DNA from: JANMZR01 sp031383555
GTDB lineage: Bacteria; Bacteroidota; Bacteroidia; Cytophagales; Spirosomataceae
Reading direction: 5' to 3'
DNA: 15,930 nucleotides
Assembly (NCBI GenBank): GCA_031383555.1
Contig: JANMZR010000025.1
Location: 1 to 15,930 of the forward strand
The notes under the pieces were generated by a model. The model saw only the letters and a program-made list of their open reading frames with translations, searched no databases and was not told the origin of the DNA. Every line of letters starts with the position of its first letter. The first letter of the stretch is position 1. Shown here in pieces: positions 7,898-14,915 of the stretch. The position numbers and the translations under genes were made by a program.

Positions 7898-8043
7898 ATT
7901 TCAGAAAGGAGAAATAAACTAATAAACAATTGAAAAATTTTAATTTAAGACCAAATAGATATTTGCCCCTAATAATTACCAAATTTACCTCGAATTTGTC
8001 AGAATATTTGGTTAATCAGGCTCTGATTATGAAAATTAAAATG
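7898..8043 (-). promoter_or_regulatory. Leader/promoter region of the LptF/G-EamA pair, with inverted repeats
   Basis: On the - strand TAAATTTG (7987-7980) matches the TAnnTTTG element, but no TTTG lies 19 bases upstream, so the promoter is weakly supported. Three inverted repeats are visible: CAAATA-GA-TATTTG (7952-7965), CAAATT-N7-AATTTG (7980-7998, overlapping the -7 element) and TAATCAG-GCT-CTGATTA (8013-8029). The last lies 15 bases past the mntR stop but lacks a T run, so it is at best a poor terminator. Confidence 0.3.
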
Positions 8044-8709
8044 TTAATTAACCATTATTAACAAATTTTTGGATGCCTCAAAACTTAAAAAGTGTTCAAT
8101 TTCACCGTTTATTTTTATTGAAACAGAATGGTCAAATTCATTAACTTCAATTATTTGTATTTGGCTTCCAATGGTTAGGCCAATTTTTGCCAAATATTTT
8201 AAAAAAGATGGGTTATGCTCTGATACGCCCATTAATAGCCCCATTTGACCTACTTTCAAAGTATTCAAATTTTGATATTCTGTCGCTGGCAGCTTGCCAG
8301 TTTGGTCAGGAATGGGATCGCCATGAGGGTCAAAACGAGGAAACCCTAAAAACTCATCCAATTTTTCAACTAATTTTTCAGAATTTATATGCTCCAATTC
8401 TTCAGCAATTATATGCACTTCATCCCAAGTGAAATGTAATTTTTCCAATAAAAATACTTCCCAAAGTCTATGTTTCCGTATTACTTTCAGGGCAACTGTT
8501 TGGCCCAATATTGTAAGCGTAACTCCTTGATATTTTTGATAATTAACTAATTTTTTTTCTGATAATTTTTTTAGCATATCCGAAACTGAAGCCGCTTTTG
8601 TTTGGGCCATTTCTGCTACTGCATTAGTACTCACCTCCCCACCTTTTAAATCGGCAGAAAGATGGTAAATTATTTTGAGGTAATTTTCCTCTGTAAAAGA
8701 GTTATTCAT
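8044..8709 (-). CDS. mntR: DtxR/MntR-family metal-dependent transcriptional repressor
   Basis: This protein is likely to repress manganese (or iron) uptake genes when loaded with metal. In order (221 residues): a winged-helix DNA-binding domain (about 4-66, recognition helix near 39-51); a helical metal-binding and dimerisation domain (about 67-140) with candidate ligands H80, E84, H99, E103, E106 and H107; a linker containing FPRFDPHGDPIP; and a FeoA/SH3-like C-terminal domain (about 148-221). Glu at 103 corresponds to Glu99 of Bacillus MntR rather than Cys102 of DtxR, which favours manganese. However, the first-site residues are Asn9 and Lys12, where MntR has Asp and Glu (by-eye alignment). 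The ATG at 8709 gives the family's N-terminus. It is divergent from mntH, and the shared intergenic region contains candidate operators, which supports an mntR-type role. An iron-sensing function is not excluded. Confidence 0.9.
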   Translation of the reverse strand: MNNSFTEENYLKIIYHLSADLKGGEVSTNAVAEMAQTKAASVSDMLKKLSEKKLVNYQKYQGVTLTILGQTVALKVIRKHRLWEVFLLEKLHFTWDEVHIIAEELEHINSEKLVEKLDEFLGFPRFDPHGDPIPDQTGKLPATEYQNLNTLKVGQMGLLMGVSEHNPSFLKYLAKIGLTIGSQIQIIEVNEFDHSVSIKINGEIEHFLSFEASKNLLIMVN

Positions 8710-8797
8710 ATAATAAACAAAACATATTAAAACAATAATTTGGAGTTAAACAAAATAACCTTGAAGGCAATAAATAAAAGTAGAAATTTATTTTTGA

Positions 8798-8822
8798 AAA
8801 TCAGCAGAATAATTACTGATTT
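8798..8822. repeat. Inverted repeat in the mntR-mntH intergenic region
   Basis: AAATCAG (8798-8804) and CTGATTT (8816-8822) are perfect inverted arms separated by 11 bases. It lies 89 bases upstream of the mntR start and upstream of the mntH promoter. The same arm sequence (AATCAG/CTGATT) recurs in the inverted repeat at 8013-8029 on the other side of mntR. Its function is unknown; a regulator-binding site is possible. Confidence 0.35.
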
Positions 8823-8835
8823 AATTCTCAAAAAA

Positions 8836-8855
8836 TAAAAAAACATGTTTTTTTA
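8836..8855. promoter_or_regulatory. Perfect 20-bp palindrome, candidate MntR operator
   Basis: The palindrome is T, A7, CATG, T7, A, symmetric over all 20 bases and centred between 8845 and 8846. Its right end overlaps the -33 element (8853-8856) of the predicted mntH promoter, where a bound repressor would block RNA polymerase. Runs of A facing runs of T make palindromes easier to obtain by chance in AT-rich DNA. The symmetry is seen; operator function is inferred. Confidence 0.45.
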
Positions 8856-8871
8856 GATAAGCCTAAATTTT
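8852..8871. promoter_or_regulatory. DtxR-box-like inverted repeat inside the mntH promoter spacer
   Basis: TTTAG (8852-8856), six bases, then CTAAA (8863-8867) form an inverted repeat. Aligned from 8853, the site shares about 13 of 19 positions with the classical DtxR box TTAGGTTAGCCTAACCTAA, including the central AGCCTAA. It sits between the -33 and -7 elements of the mntH promoter. Given the adjacent DtxR-family gene, it is a good operator candidate, in competition or co-operation with the palindrome at 8836-8855. Confidence 0.45.
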
Positions 8872-8883
8872 TATTTATATTTG
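8853..8883 (+). promoter_or_regulatory. Predicted mntH promoter
   Basis: TATATTTG (8876-8883) is a full match to the Bacteroidota -7 element TAnnTTTG. Nineteen bases upstream is TTAG (8853-8856), one mismatch from TTTG. Transcription would begin near 8888, giving a leader of under 20 bases before the ATG at 8906. Confidence 0.6.
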
Positions 8884-8905
8884 TAAAACTTTTTTATTGT
8901 CGCTC

Positions 8906-10228
8906 ATGGGTAAAGATTGGTTAAAGAAAATCACAAATAATTCCTTGCCCGAAGTATATGCAACTATAAATGTGCCAAAAACTGCCTCCTTTTGGAAAAA
9001 GCTTTGGGCATTTACTGGACCAGGCTTATTGGTAGCAGTAGGTTATATGGATCCGGGCAACTGGGCTACCGATATTGCAGGTGGGGCAAAATTTGGTTAT
9101 ACTTTACTTTCTGTAATATTAATTTCAAATTTATTTGCAATACTTCTTCAACATTTATCATTGAAATTAGGCATTGTAACAAGAAGAGACTTGGCGCAAG
9201 CCTGTCGTGATGCATACCCTCGCCCGGTAGCCTTAACATTGTGGGTATTATGTGAAATTTCTATTGCTGCTTGTGACTTGGCCGAGGTTATTGGTTCTGC
9301 AATAGCCTTAAACCTGCTTTTTGGTATTCCGTTAACGATTGGGGTTTGTATAACAGTATTGGATGTATTGCTTATTTTATATTTTCAAGACAAAGGTTTT
9401 AGAACCATTGAGGCCATAGTGGCGAGCTTAATAGCCATCATTTTTTTATGTTTTAGTTATGAAATAATTGTTTCTAATCCTTCAATTTCGGGTATTTTGG
9501 GAGGTTTGGTGCCCTCACCAAAAATTGTTGTTGACCCTTCAATGCTTTATGTGGCTATTGGTATTTTAGGCGCAACGGTAATGCCTCATAATTTATATCT
9601 GCATTCAAGTATTGTACAAACCAGAGTTATTGGAGAAAGTTTTGCTGAAAAAAAATCAGCTATAAAATTTGCAACAATTGACTCAACCTTTTCTCTTTTT
9701 CTAGCCTTTTTTGTGAATGCATCCATACTTATTTTAGCAGCGGCGGCATTTCATAATACAGGTTATAACAGCGTGGCTGATATAAATGATGCTCATAAAC
9801 TACTCGACCCCGTTTTGGGCGTAAAATTTGCAGGAATATTTTTTGCCATTGCACTTTTAGCGTCGGGCCAAAATAGCACGCTAACTGGTACTTTGGCCGG
9901 ACAAATTGTAATGGAAGGTTTTCTTAATATTCGTTTAAAACCTTGGCTTAGAAGACTCATAACCAGACTAATTGCGGTAATTCCAGCCTTAATCATTACA
10001 ATACTTTATGGTGAAAAAGGCACTGGCGAGCTTTTAGTTTTAAGCCAGGTGATACTGTCATTACAATTAAGCTTTGCAGTAGTTCCACTACTCATTTTTA
10101 CATCCGACAAAGTGAAAATGGGTGCATTTGCAAACAAACCTGTTTTAAAAATGATTGCTTGGATAGTGGCCTCAATTATTATCAATTTAAACGTATATCT
10201 TTTATATAGCACATTTTTTAAAAGCTAA
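8906..10228 (+). CDS. mntH: Nramp-family divalent metal (Mn2+) transporter MntH
   Basis: MntH is a proton-coupled importer of Mn2+ and related divalent metals in the inner membrane. It has 440 residues and about 11 hydrophobic helices, normal for Nramp. The two metal-binding motifs are intact: DPGN in helix 1 (residues 49-52) and MPHN in helix 6 (226-229), whose Asp, Asn and Met side chains bind the metal. The GQNSTLTGTLAGQIVMEGF segment is also typical of the family. The ATG at 8906 is preferred over an in-frame TTG at 8897, because the predicted transcript start near 8888 would leave almost no leader for the TTG. The divergent DtxR/MntR-family regulator and the palindromes over the promoter suggest metal-dependent repression. 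Specificity for Mn2+ over Fe2+ is inferred from this context. Confidence 0.95.
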   Translation: MGKDWLKKITNNSLPEVYATINVPKTASFWKKLWAFTGPGLLVAVGYMDPGNWATDIAGGAKFGYTLLSVILISNLFAILLQHLSLKLGIVTRRDLAQACRDAYPRPVALTLWVLCEISIAACDLAEVIGSAIALNLLFGIPLTIGVCITVLDVLLILYFQDKGFRTIEAIVASLIAIIFLCFSYEIIVSNPSISGILGGLVPSPKIVVDPSMLYVAIGILGATVMPHNLYLHSSIVQTRVIGESFAEKKSAIKFATIDSTFSLFLAFFVNASILILAAAAFHNTGYNSVADINDAHKLLDPVLGVKFAGIFFAIALLASGQNSTLTGTLAGQIVMEGFLNIRLKPWLRRLITRLIAVIPALIITILYGEKGTGELLVLSQVILSLQLSFAVVPLLIFTSDKVKMGAFANKPVLKMIAWIVASIIINLNVYLLYSTFFKS

Positions 10229-10449
10229 TTATTCAAAGTTAATTTTTATTTTCAAAAATGTATCCTCACAATAGCTATGTCTATTGTTAAGGGTAAATTT
10301 TTCCCGTGTGTTACTTTCTTTTTCATTATTTTCCTTCACCACAATACTGAATGTGTAACCTGAGTTAAATGCTGAGTTTTCTTTTTTTGAATAAAATTTC
10401 ACTATTATGAAAACCGAAATCTGATTTCCTTTTTATCTTTGCCACTCAT
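10229..10449 (-). pseudogene. Possible small gene of about 73 residues, interrupted by a one-base frameshift
   Basis: I do not recognise this protein. On the - strand an ATG at 10449 in a typical A-rich start context opens a 14-codon frame (MSGKDKKEIRFRFS) that stops at 10407-10405. A second frame, open from a GTG at 10402 to a TAA at 10231-10229, encodes 57 residues with a protein-like composition, including YTFSIVVKENNE and ending TFLKIKINFE. One extra T in the TTTT run near 10410-10413 would join the two into a single 73-residue protein. It would end one base after the convergent mntH stop. Alternatives are a real 57-residue gene starting at GTG, a decayed remnant, or chance. Against it, the predicted kup -7 element lies inside its 5' end and no promoter for it is obvious. 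Confidence 0.3.
10434..10441 (+). promoter_or_regulatory. Candidate -7 element of the kup promoter
   Basis: TATCTTTG matches TAnnTTTG exactly and lies 52 bases before the kup ATG, a reasonable leader length. The position 19 bases upstream reads AAAC rather than TTTG, so the -33 element is missing and the call rests on a single element. Apart from this and the small leftward reading frame, the 265-base mntH-kup gap shows nothing else. Confidence 0.35.
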
Positions 10450-10493
10450 TTTATTATTAATTATCGAATTAAATATTACAATTTTAAATTAAG

Positions 10494-12437
10494 ATGGATC
10501 ATAAACACGACTCCAAATGGTCGGCTGCAGGTCTTTTGGTAGCAATGGGTATTATTTATGGTGATATTGGCACTTCGCCACTTTACGTAATGCCGGCTAT
10601 TTTCAATGGTGAAGCACCCGAACAAATTACCAAAGATACTATTTTGGGTGCGCTATCGTGTATATTTTGGACACTCACCCTCCAAACTACCATAAAATAT
10701 GTAATATTAATATTAAGAGCAGATAACCGAGGTGAAGGTGGCATATTTGCTCTTTTTGCTTTGGTGCGAAGGCATAAAAAATGGCTGACAATACCCGCAG
10801 TAATAGGTGGAAGTGCCTTACTTGCAGATGGTATTATTACGCCACCTATCTCGGTGATGTCAGCAGTGGAAGGGCTTGTTGCCATATATCCAAATATCAA
10901 AATTGTTCCAATTGTATTGGTTATTTTAACAATCATTTTCTTATTTCAGATAATGGGTTCCAAACTAATTGGCCGAGCATTCGGCCCAATTATGTTTATT
11001 TGGTTTACTATGTTAGCAGGTTTTGGTGTTATTTGGATTAGTCATGACCCTACTATTTTCAAAGCTATTTCGCCTATTTATGCATACAAATTATTATTTG
11101 AGCATCCTGAAGGCTTTTGGCTTTTAGGGGCAGTATTTTTATGTACCACTGGGGCTGAGGCCTTATATTCTGACCTAGGCCATTGTGGCAGGGGTAATAT
11201 TCGAATAAGTTGGATTTTTGTGAAATTAACTTTAATGCTTCAATATTTTGGACAAGGCGCATGGCTATTAGCACATGAAGGGCAGTTTTTAGGAGCCCGA
11301 AAGCCAATTTTTGAAATGATGCCTTCTTGGTTTTTAATTTGGGGTATTATTATAGCAACATCTGCAGCCATTATAGCTTCTCAAGCCTTAATATCGGGCT
11401 CATTTACCCTGATTTCTGAAGGTATTCGGCTTAACTTTTGGCCAAAAGTAAGGCTTCATTATCCTTCAGATCAGAAAGGCCAAATATATGTTCCTTCAGT
11501 AAATATTCTATTATGGATGGGATGTTGTGCTGTTGTGCTATGGTTCAAAACTTCAAGTAATATGGAGGCTGCCTATGGTTTGGCCATTACAATTACTATG
11601 CTTATGACCACTTGTCTTTTTGCCTATTATTTGCATGTGAAAAAATTTGATTTATGGTGGGTTTTAGCGTTTATTATAGTATTTGTAACCATTGAAGGTG
11701 CTTTTTTAATAGCCAACTTAAAGAAGTTCATGCATGGAGGTTATGTTTCATTATTAATGGCTTCGTGTATTATATTAGTTATGGTAATATGGCATCGTGC
11801 ACATATTATCAAAATGCGATTAACCGAATTCATAAAATTAGATGAGTTCATTGAGCCACTTAAAGGCTTAAGTGAAGATTTAAGTATTCCCAAATATGCA
11901 TCACATTTGATATTTATGTCAAATGCATCTCGATCTAATGAAATAGAATCTAAAATAATGTATTCAATTTTTCAAAAAAGACCAAAACGTGCAGATGTGT
12001 ATTGGTTTGTACATGTAGATATCGTTGATGACCCCTATACTATGGAATATAAAGTTAATATAATTGTGCCTGACGATATCATAAAAGTGAATTTTAGGCT
12101 AGGTTTTAGGGTGGAACAACGCATTAATTTGTATTTTAGAAAAGTTGTTGAGGATATGGTAAAAAATGGTGAAGTGGATATTACAAGTAAATATGAAAGC
12201 CTAAATAAACAGAATGTAATTGGCGACTTTCGTTTCGTTGTACTTGAGAGATTTTTATCATATGAAAATCAACTCCCTTTATTTGAGCGATTAGTAATGG
12301 AAGCTTATTTCTTTATAAAACAATTTACCAATTCAGAAGACAAATGGTTTGGCCTCGACAGCAGTTCAGTGAAAATAGAAAAAGTGCCTTTGGTAATTAG
12401 GCCTGCCGAAAACGTGCATTTGAAAAGAGTACATTGA
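10494..12437 (+). CDS. kup: KUP/HAK/KT-family potassium uptake protein
   Basis: Kup imports K+ across the inner membrane, most likely with protons. The 647 residues fit the bacterial family (about 620-650). The first helix contains the signature YGDIGTSPLYV (22-32), followed by TLTLQTTIKYV and the conserved RADNRGEGGIFALFAL segment. About 12 hydrophobic helices extend to around residue 440, and a soluble cytoplasmic C-terminal domain (about 445-647) follows, as expected. The acidic residues in GDIGTSP and GAEALYSDLGH that are conserved in the family are present. The ATG at 10494 follows an A-rich stretch. A gap of only 27 bases without a terminator separates it from the epimerase gene, so the two may be co-transcribed. 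No kdp or trk genes are in view. Confidence 0.95.
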   Translation: MDHKHDSKWSAAGLLVAMGIIYGDIGTSPLYVMPAIFNGEAPEQITKDTILGALSCIFWTLTLQTTIKYVILILRADNRGEGGIFALFALVRRHKKWLTIPAVIGGSALLADGIITPPISVMSAVEGLVAIYPNIKIVPIVLVILTIIFLFQIMGSKLIGRAFGPIMFIWFTMLAGFGVIWISHDPTIFKAISPIYAYKLLFEHPEGFWLLGAVFLCTTGAEALYSDLGHCGRGNIRISWIFVKLTLMLQYFGQGAWLLAHEGQFLGARKPIFEMMPSWFLIWGIIIATSAAIIASQALISGSFTLISEGIRLNFWPKVRLHYPSDQKGQIYVPSVNILLWMGCCAVVLWFKTSSNMEAAYGLAITITMLMTTCLFAYYLHVKKFDLWWVLAFIIVFVTIEGAFLIANLKKFMHGGYVSLLMASCIILVMVIWHRAHIIKMRLTEFIKLDEFIEPLKGLSEDLSIPKYASHLIFMSNASRSNEIESKIMYSIFQKRPKRADVYWFVHVDIVDDPYTMEYKVNIIVPDDIIKVNFRLGFRVEQRINLYFRKVVEDMVKNGEVDITSKYESLNKQNVIGDFRFVVLERFLSYENQLPLFERLVMEAYFFIKQFTNSEDKWFGLDSSSVKIEKVPLVIRPAENVHLKRVH

Positions 12438-12464
12438 TTTCGGTAATAAAGTCAAATTATAAAA

Positions 12465-13526
12465 ATGAAAATATTAATCACAGGAGGAGCTGGTTTCGTA
12501 GGCTCTTCTTTAGCAGTTGCCTTAAAAATCAATTACCCAGCTTACCAGATTTATTGCCTCGATAATTTGAAAAGGCGTGGGTCGGAGTTGAATTTGAGCC
12601 GATTCGCTGATTTGAAAATCAATTTTATTCATGGTGATATTCGAAATAAGGAAGATTTTGACCCAATTCCTGATGTAGATTTTGTGATTGAAGCCTCTGC
12701 CGAACCATCTGTAATGGCGGGTTTGGATGGCACACCAGATTATTTGATAAACACTAATTTAGTTGGCACAATCAATTGCCTAAACTTCGCAAAAAAATCA
12801 AAAGCAAAGTTCATATTTCTATCAACTAGCCGAGTATATCCGATAAAAGCGATAGAAAAATTGAACTATCAAGAAACAGAAACTCGCTTTGAGCTGACTG
12901 ATAATCAGCCGATTGAGGGAGTTTCTCGTAAAGGAATCGCTGAAAATTTCCCTTTGAATGGTGCCCGCTCATTATATGGTGCAACCAAACTAGCTTCAGA
13001 ATTAATTATCCAAGAATACCAAGAGTTTTATGGCCTAGAAACTGTAATAAACCGATGTGGAGTAATAACCGGGCCTTGGCAAATGGGCAAGGCTGACCAG
13101 GGCGTAATGGTACTTTGGGTAGCCAAACATTTTTATGAGCAACAGCTAGCCTACATAGGTTACGGTGGCACGGGCAAGCAAACTCGAGACATGCTTCATG
13201 TACAAGATTTGTATCGATTAATAGACTACCAAATGCATAATTTTGAGGTAATTAGTGGCGAAATATTGAATGCTGGTGGAGGCATTGAGATATCTGCCTC
13301 GCTTTTGGAGCTCACTGCTATTTGCCAAAAAGTAACCAATAAAACAATTCCAATAAAGCCAGTTTTAGAAGGGCGCTCAGCTGATATACCAATATTTATT
13401 ACTGATAATTCTAAAATTACAGCATTAACTGGCTGGAAACCAGAGCTTTCTATTCAAAAAATAGTTGAAGATATTGCTAGCTGGATTTCAGAAAACGAAG
13501 AGAAATTGAGCTACATTTTGAAATAG
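12465..13526 (+). CDS. NAD-dependent sugar-nucleotide epimerase/dehydratase, CDP-paratose 2-epimerase-like
   Basis: This is an extended short-chain dehydrogenase/reductase of 353 residues, acting on a nucleotide sugar in the cytoplasm. Visible features are the Rossmann glycine motif GGAGFVGS (7-14); the NAD-binding Asp33 after strand 2; GDIR (57-60); the active-site segment LSTSRVYP (119-126); and the catalytic pair Tyr171 and Lys175 in YGATK. The C-terminal substrate domain includes DQGVMVLWV and GKQTRDMLHVQDL, which resemble the CDP-tyvelose/CDP-paratose 2-epimerase (TyvE) branch more than UDP-glucose 4-epimerases. The exact substrate is not provable here. It has no sugar-biosynthesis neighbours: kup lies 27 bases upstream, and a convergent lipoprotein gene begins its stop codon 3 bases downstream. 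A role in surface polysaccharide is a guess from the family. Confidence 0.85.
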   Translation: MKILITGGAGFVGSSLAVALKINYPAYQIYCLDNLKRRGSELNLSRFADLKINFIHGDIRNKEDFDPIPDVDFVIEASAEPSVMAGLDGTPDYLINTNLVGTINCLNFAKKSKAKFIFLSTSRVYPIKAIEKLNYQETETRFELTDNQPIEGVSRKGIAENFPLNGARSLYGATKLASELIIQEYQEFYGLETVINRCGVITGPWQMGKADQGVMVLWVAKHFYEQQLAYIGYGGTGKQTRDMLHVQDLYRLIDYQMHNFEVISGEILNAGGGIEISASLLELTAICQKVTNKTIPIKPVLEGRSADIPIFITDNSKITALTGWKPELSIQKIVEDIASWISENEEKLSYILK

Positions 13527-13529
13527 TAC

Positions 13530-14780
13530 CTATTCCGCCACTACCCCTTTATATAACTTTGTGTCCAAAGTAGGGATGTTTGTTTTATAATAGGTATTTA
13601 TTGCCTTTATAAACTCATTGGCAGTAAATGCGTTACCTTTTGCCGTGAGGTGGGCCCCATCCAATGAAAAAATACCACCAGAAATATATGCTGAAGTTAC
13701 CTCATCCCCATTTTCAGAAATACCAGTTTTGAGTTTGTTGAGGTAAGAATAGGCATCCATCAAGGCTAAATTCCTGGCTTTGGCTTCATTAGCCAATATT
13801 TCATTGAACTCGACGGTTGTCTTTTGGGCTATCATAACTTCATCACTATCCAAAACTTCACTATCCAGCCAAGGGTCAGAAACTTTTGTTCCTTTTGCTC
13901 CTAAGCCATTAAGATCTAGCGAATTCAAATTTTGAGGAATTAATAAAAAATCTTTATTGGTGCCTTCTCTAATACCACTTTTTGTTTGGATATAAAATTT
14001 AGCGCCTGAAAAAAGCGGTCTGAAAGTCGACAATAAAGTTATAGCTGGAATCGCCGTCACGTCACCAATATTGGCAACTGCTCCTTTGGCTCCATTTTTC
14101 GTTAAAATATCCAATAGTTTTTTCACATTTGCTGTGAACAATGCTTTGTCGCTAATTGGTCGTTGACCACCTGAGGTTGCATAATTCAATACATCGTTAT
14201 TGCCCAACCAACAGGTGAAAAAAGTTGGATTGGCTGCATTTAACAATTCCAAATAGGTAATTGATAGCGCATTGGCAGGTAAAATTCGATCAAAAAAAAC
14301 ATTAAAATTTCTTATATTCTTATCGTCAATTTCAGCCATTTTCATAAAAGGCATACCAAGGTTTTGGTTGGTGCCTACATATTTATTGAGCTTAGGTGGC
14401 TGAGAACCTGCCATAATTGCAGTTTTAGAACTTTCAAATTCAATATTGGGAACAAAGCCATTATAACCTTTAAACTTCAAATAACCAGTGCCGTTTTCTT
14501 GCCCAGCGGCAAATAAAGCCAAAGGAAAGTCGCCTCCACCAACTAATTTCAATTGTTGGGCAATTAAATTAGGGTAAGAATTTTTAATAGATTCATTGTA
14601 TAAACCATTGTTGGAAACACCTGCCGTTAATGAATTTCCAACTGCGACATAGTTACTAAATTTTATTTTGGGATCCGTTTCATCCGATTTATTACAAGAC
14701 AAAACACTTGCGAAAAGACCTAGAATTACTACCCAATTTTGTAAGTTTTTGACCACTGAAATATTTTTTATGCTATCCAA
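13530..14780 (-). CDS. SGNH/GDSL-family hydrolase, predicted lipoprotein
   Basis: This is a predicted serine esterase/lipase-type hydrolase anchored as a lipoprotein. The N-terminus has a hydrophobic stretch (about 16-27) and the lipobox-like VLSC with Cys29 as the acylated residue. SGNH blocks are visible: block I is GNSLTAG with nucleophile Ser50 (Asn replaces the Asp of GDSL, a common variant); block III is GNND (193-196); block V has Asp374 and His377 in DGAH. The Ser-Asp-His triad and the oxyanion Asn195 are therefore present. The 416-residue length is ordinary for the Bacteroidota members. The start is TTG at 14780, immediately preceded by an in-frame TAA. An in-frame ATG lies just beyond that stop at 14792. 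GTG at 14756 is a second option and also keeps a good signal peptide. The substrate is unknown. Confidence 0.88.
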   Translation of the reverse strand: MDSIKNISVVKNLQNWVVILGLFASVLSCNKSDETDPKIKFSNYVAVGNSLTAGVSNNGLYNESIKNSYPNLIAQQLKLVGGGDFPLALFAAGQENGTGYLKFKGYNGFVPNIEFESSKTAIMAGSQPPKLNKYVGTNQNLGMPFMKMAEIDDKNIRNFNVFFDRILPANALSITYLELLNAANPTFFTCWLGNNDVLNYATSGGQRPISDKALFTANVKKLLDILTKNGAKGAVANIGDVTAIPAITLLSTFRPLFSGAKFYIQTKSGIREGTNKDFLLIPQNLNSLDLNGLGAKGTKVSDPWLDSEVLDSDEVMIAQKTTVEFNEILANEAKARNLALMDAYSYLNKLKTGISENGDEVTSAYISGGIFSLDGAHLTAKGNAFTANEFIKAINTYYKTNIPTLDTKLYKGVVAE

Positions 14781-14915
14781 TTATTCCTTCATTTTTAATT
14801 AATACGTAAAATTGGCGAATTATTTATTTTTCAAAGTATTATAGCTGACATATTTTAACATAATTTTATACTTAGTTATTTCTATCAATAAATTGAATTC
14901 AAATTTTTAAAAAAA

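Noticed and set aside
8187..8432. 81-codon + frame opposite mntR
   Set aside because: Embedded in the conserved DtxR/MntR gene; no start context or family resemblance.
8897..8905. TTG at 8897 as mntH start
   Set aside because: It would leave only about 8 bases of leader from the predicted transcript start, and a normal ATG follows three codons later.
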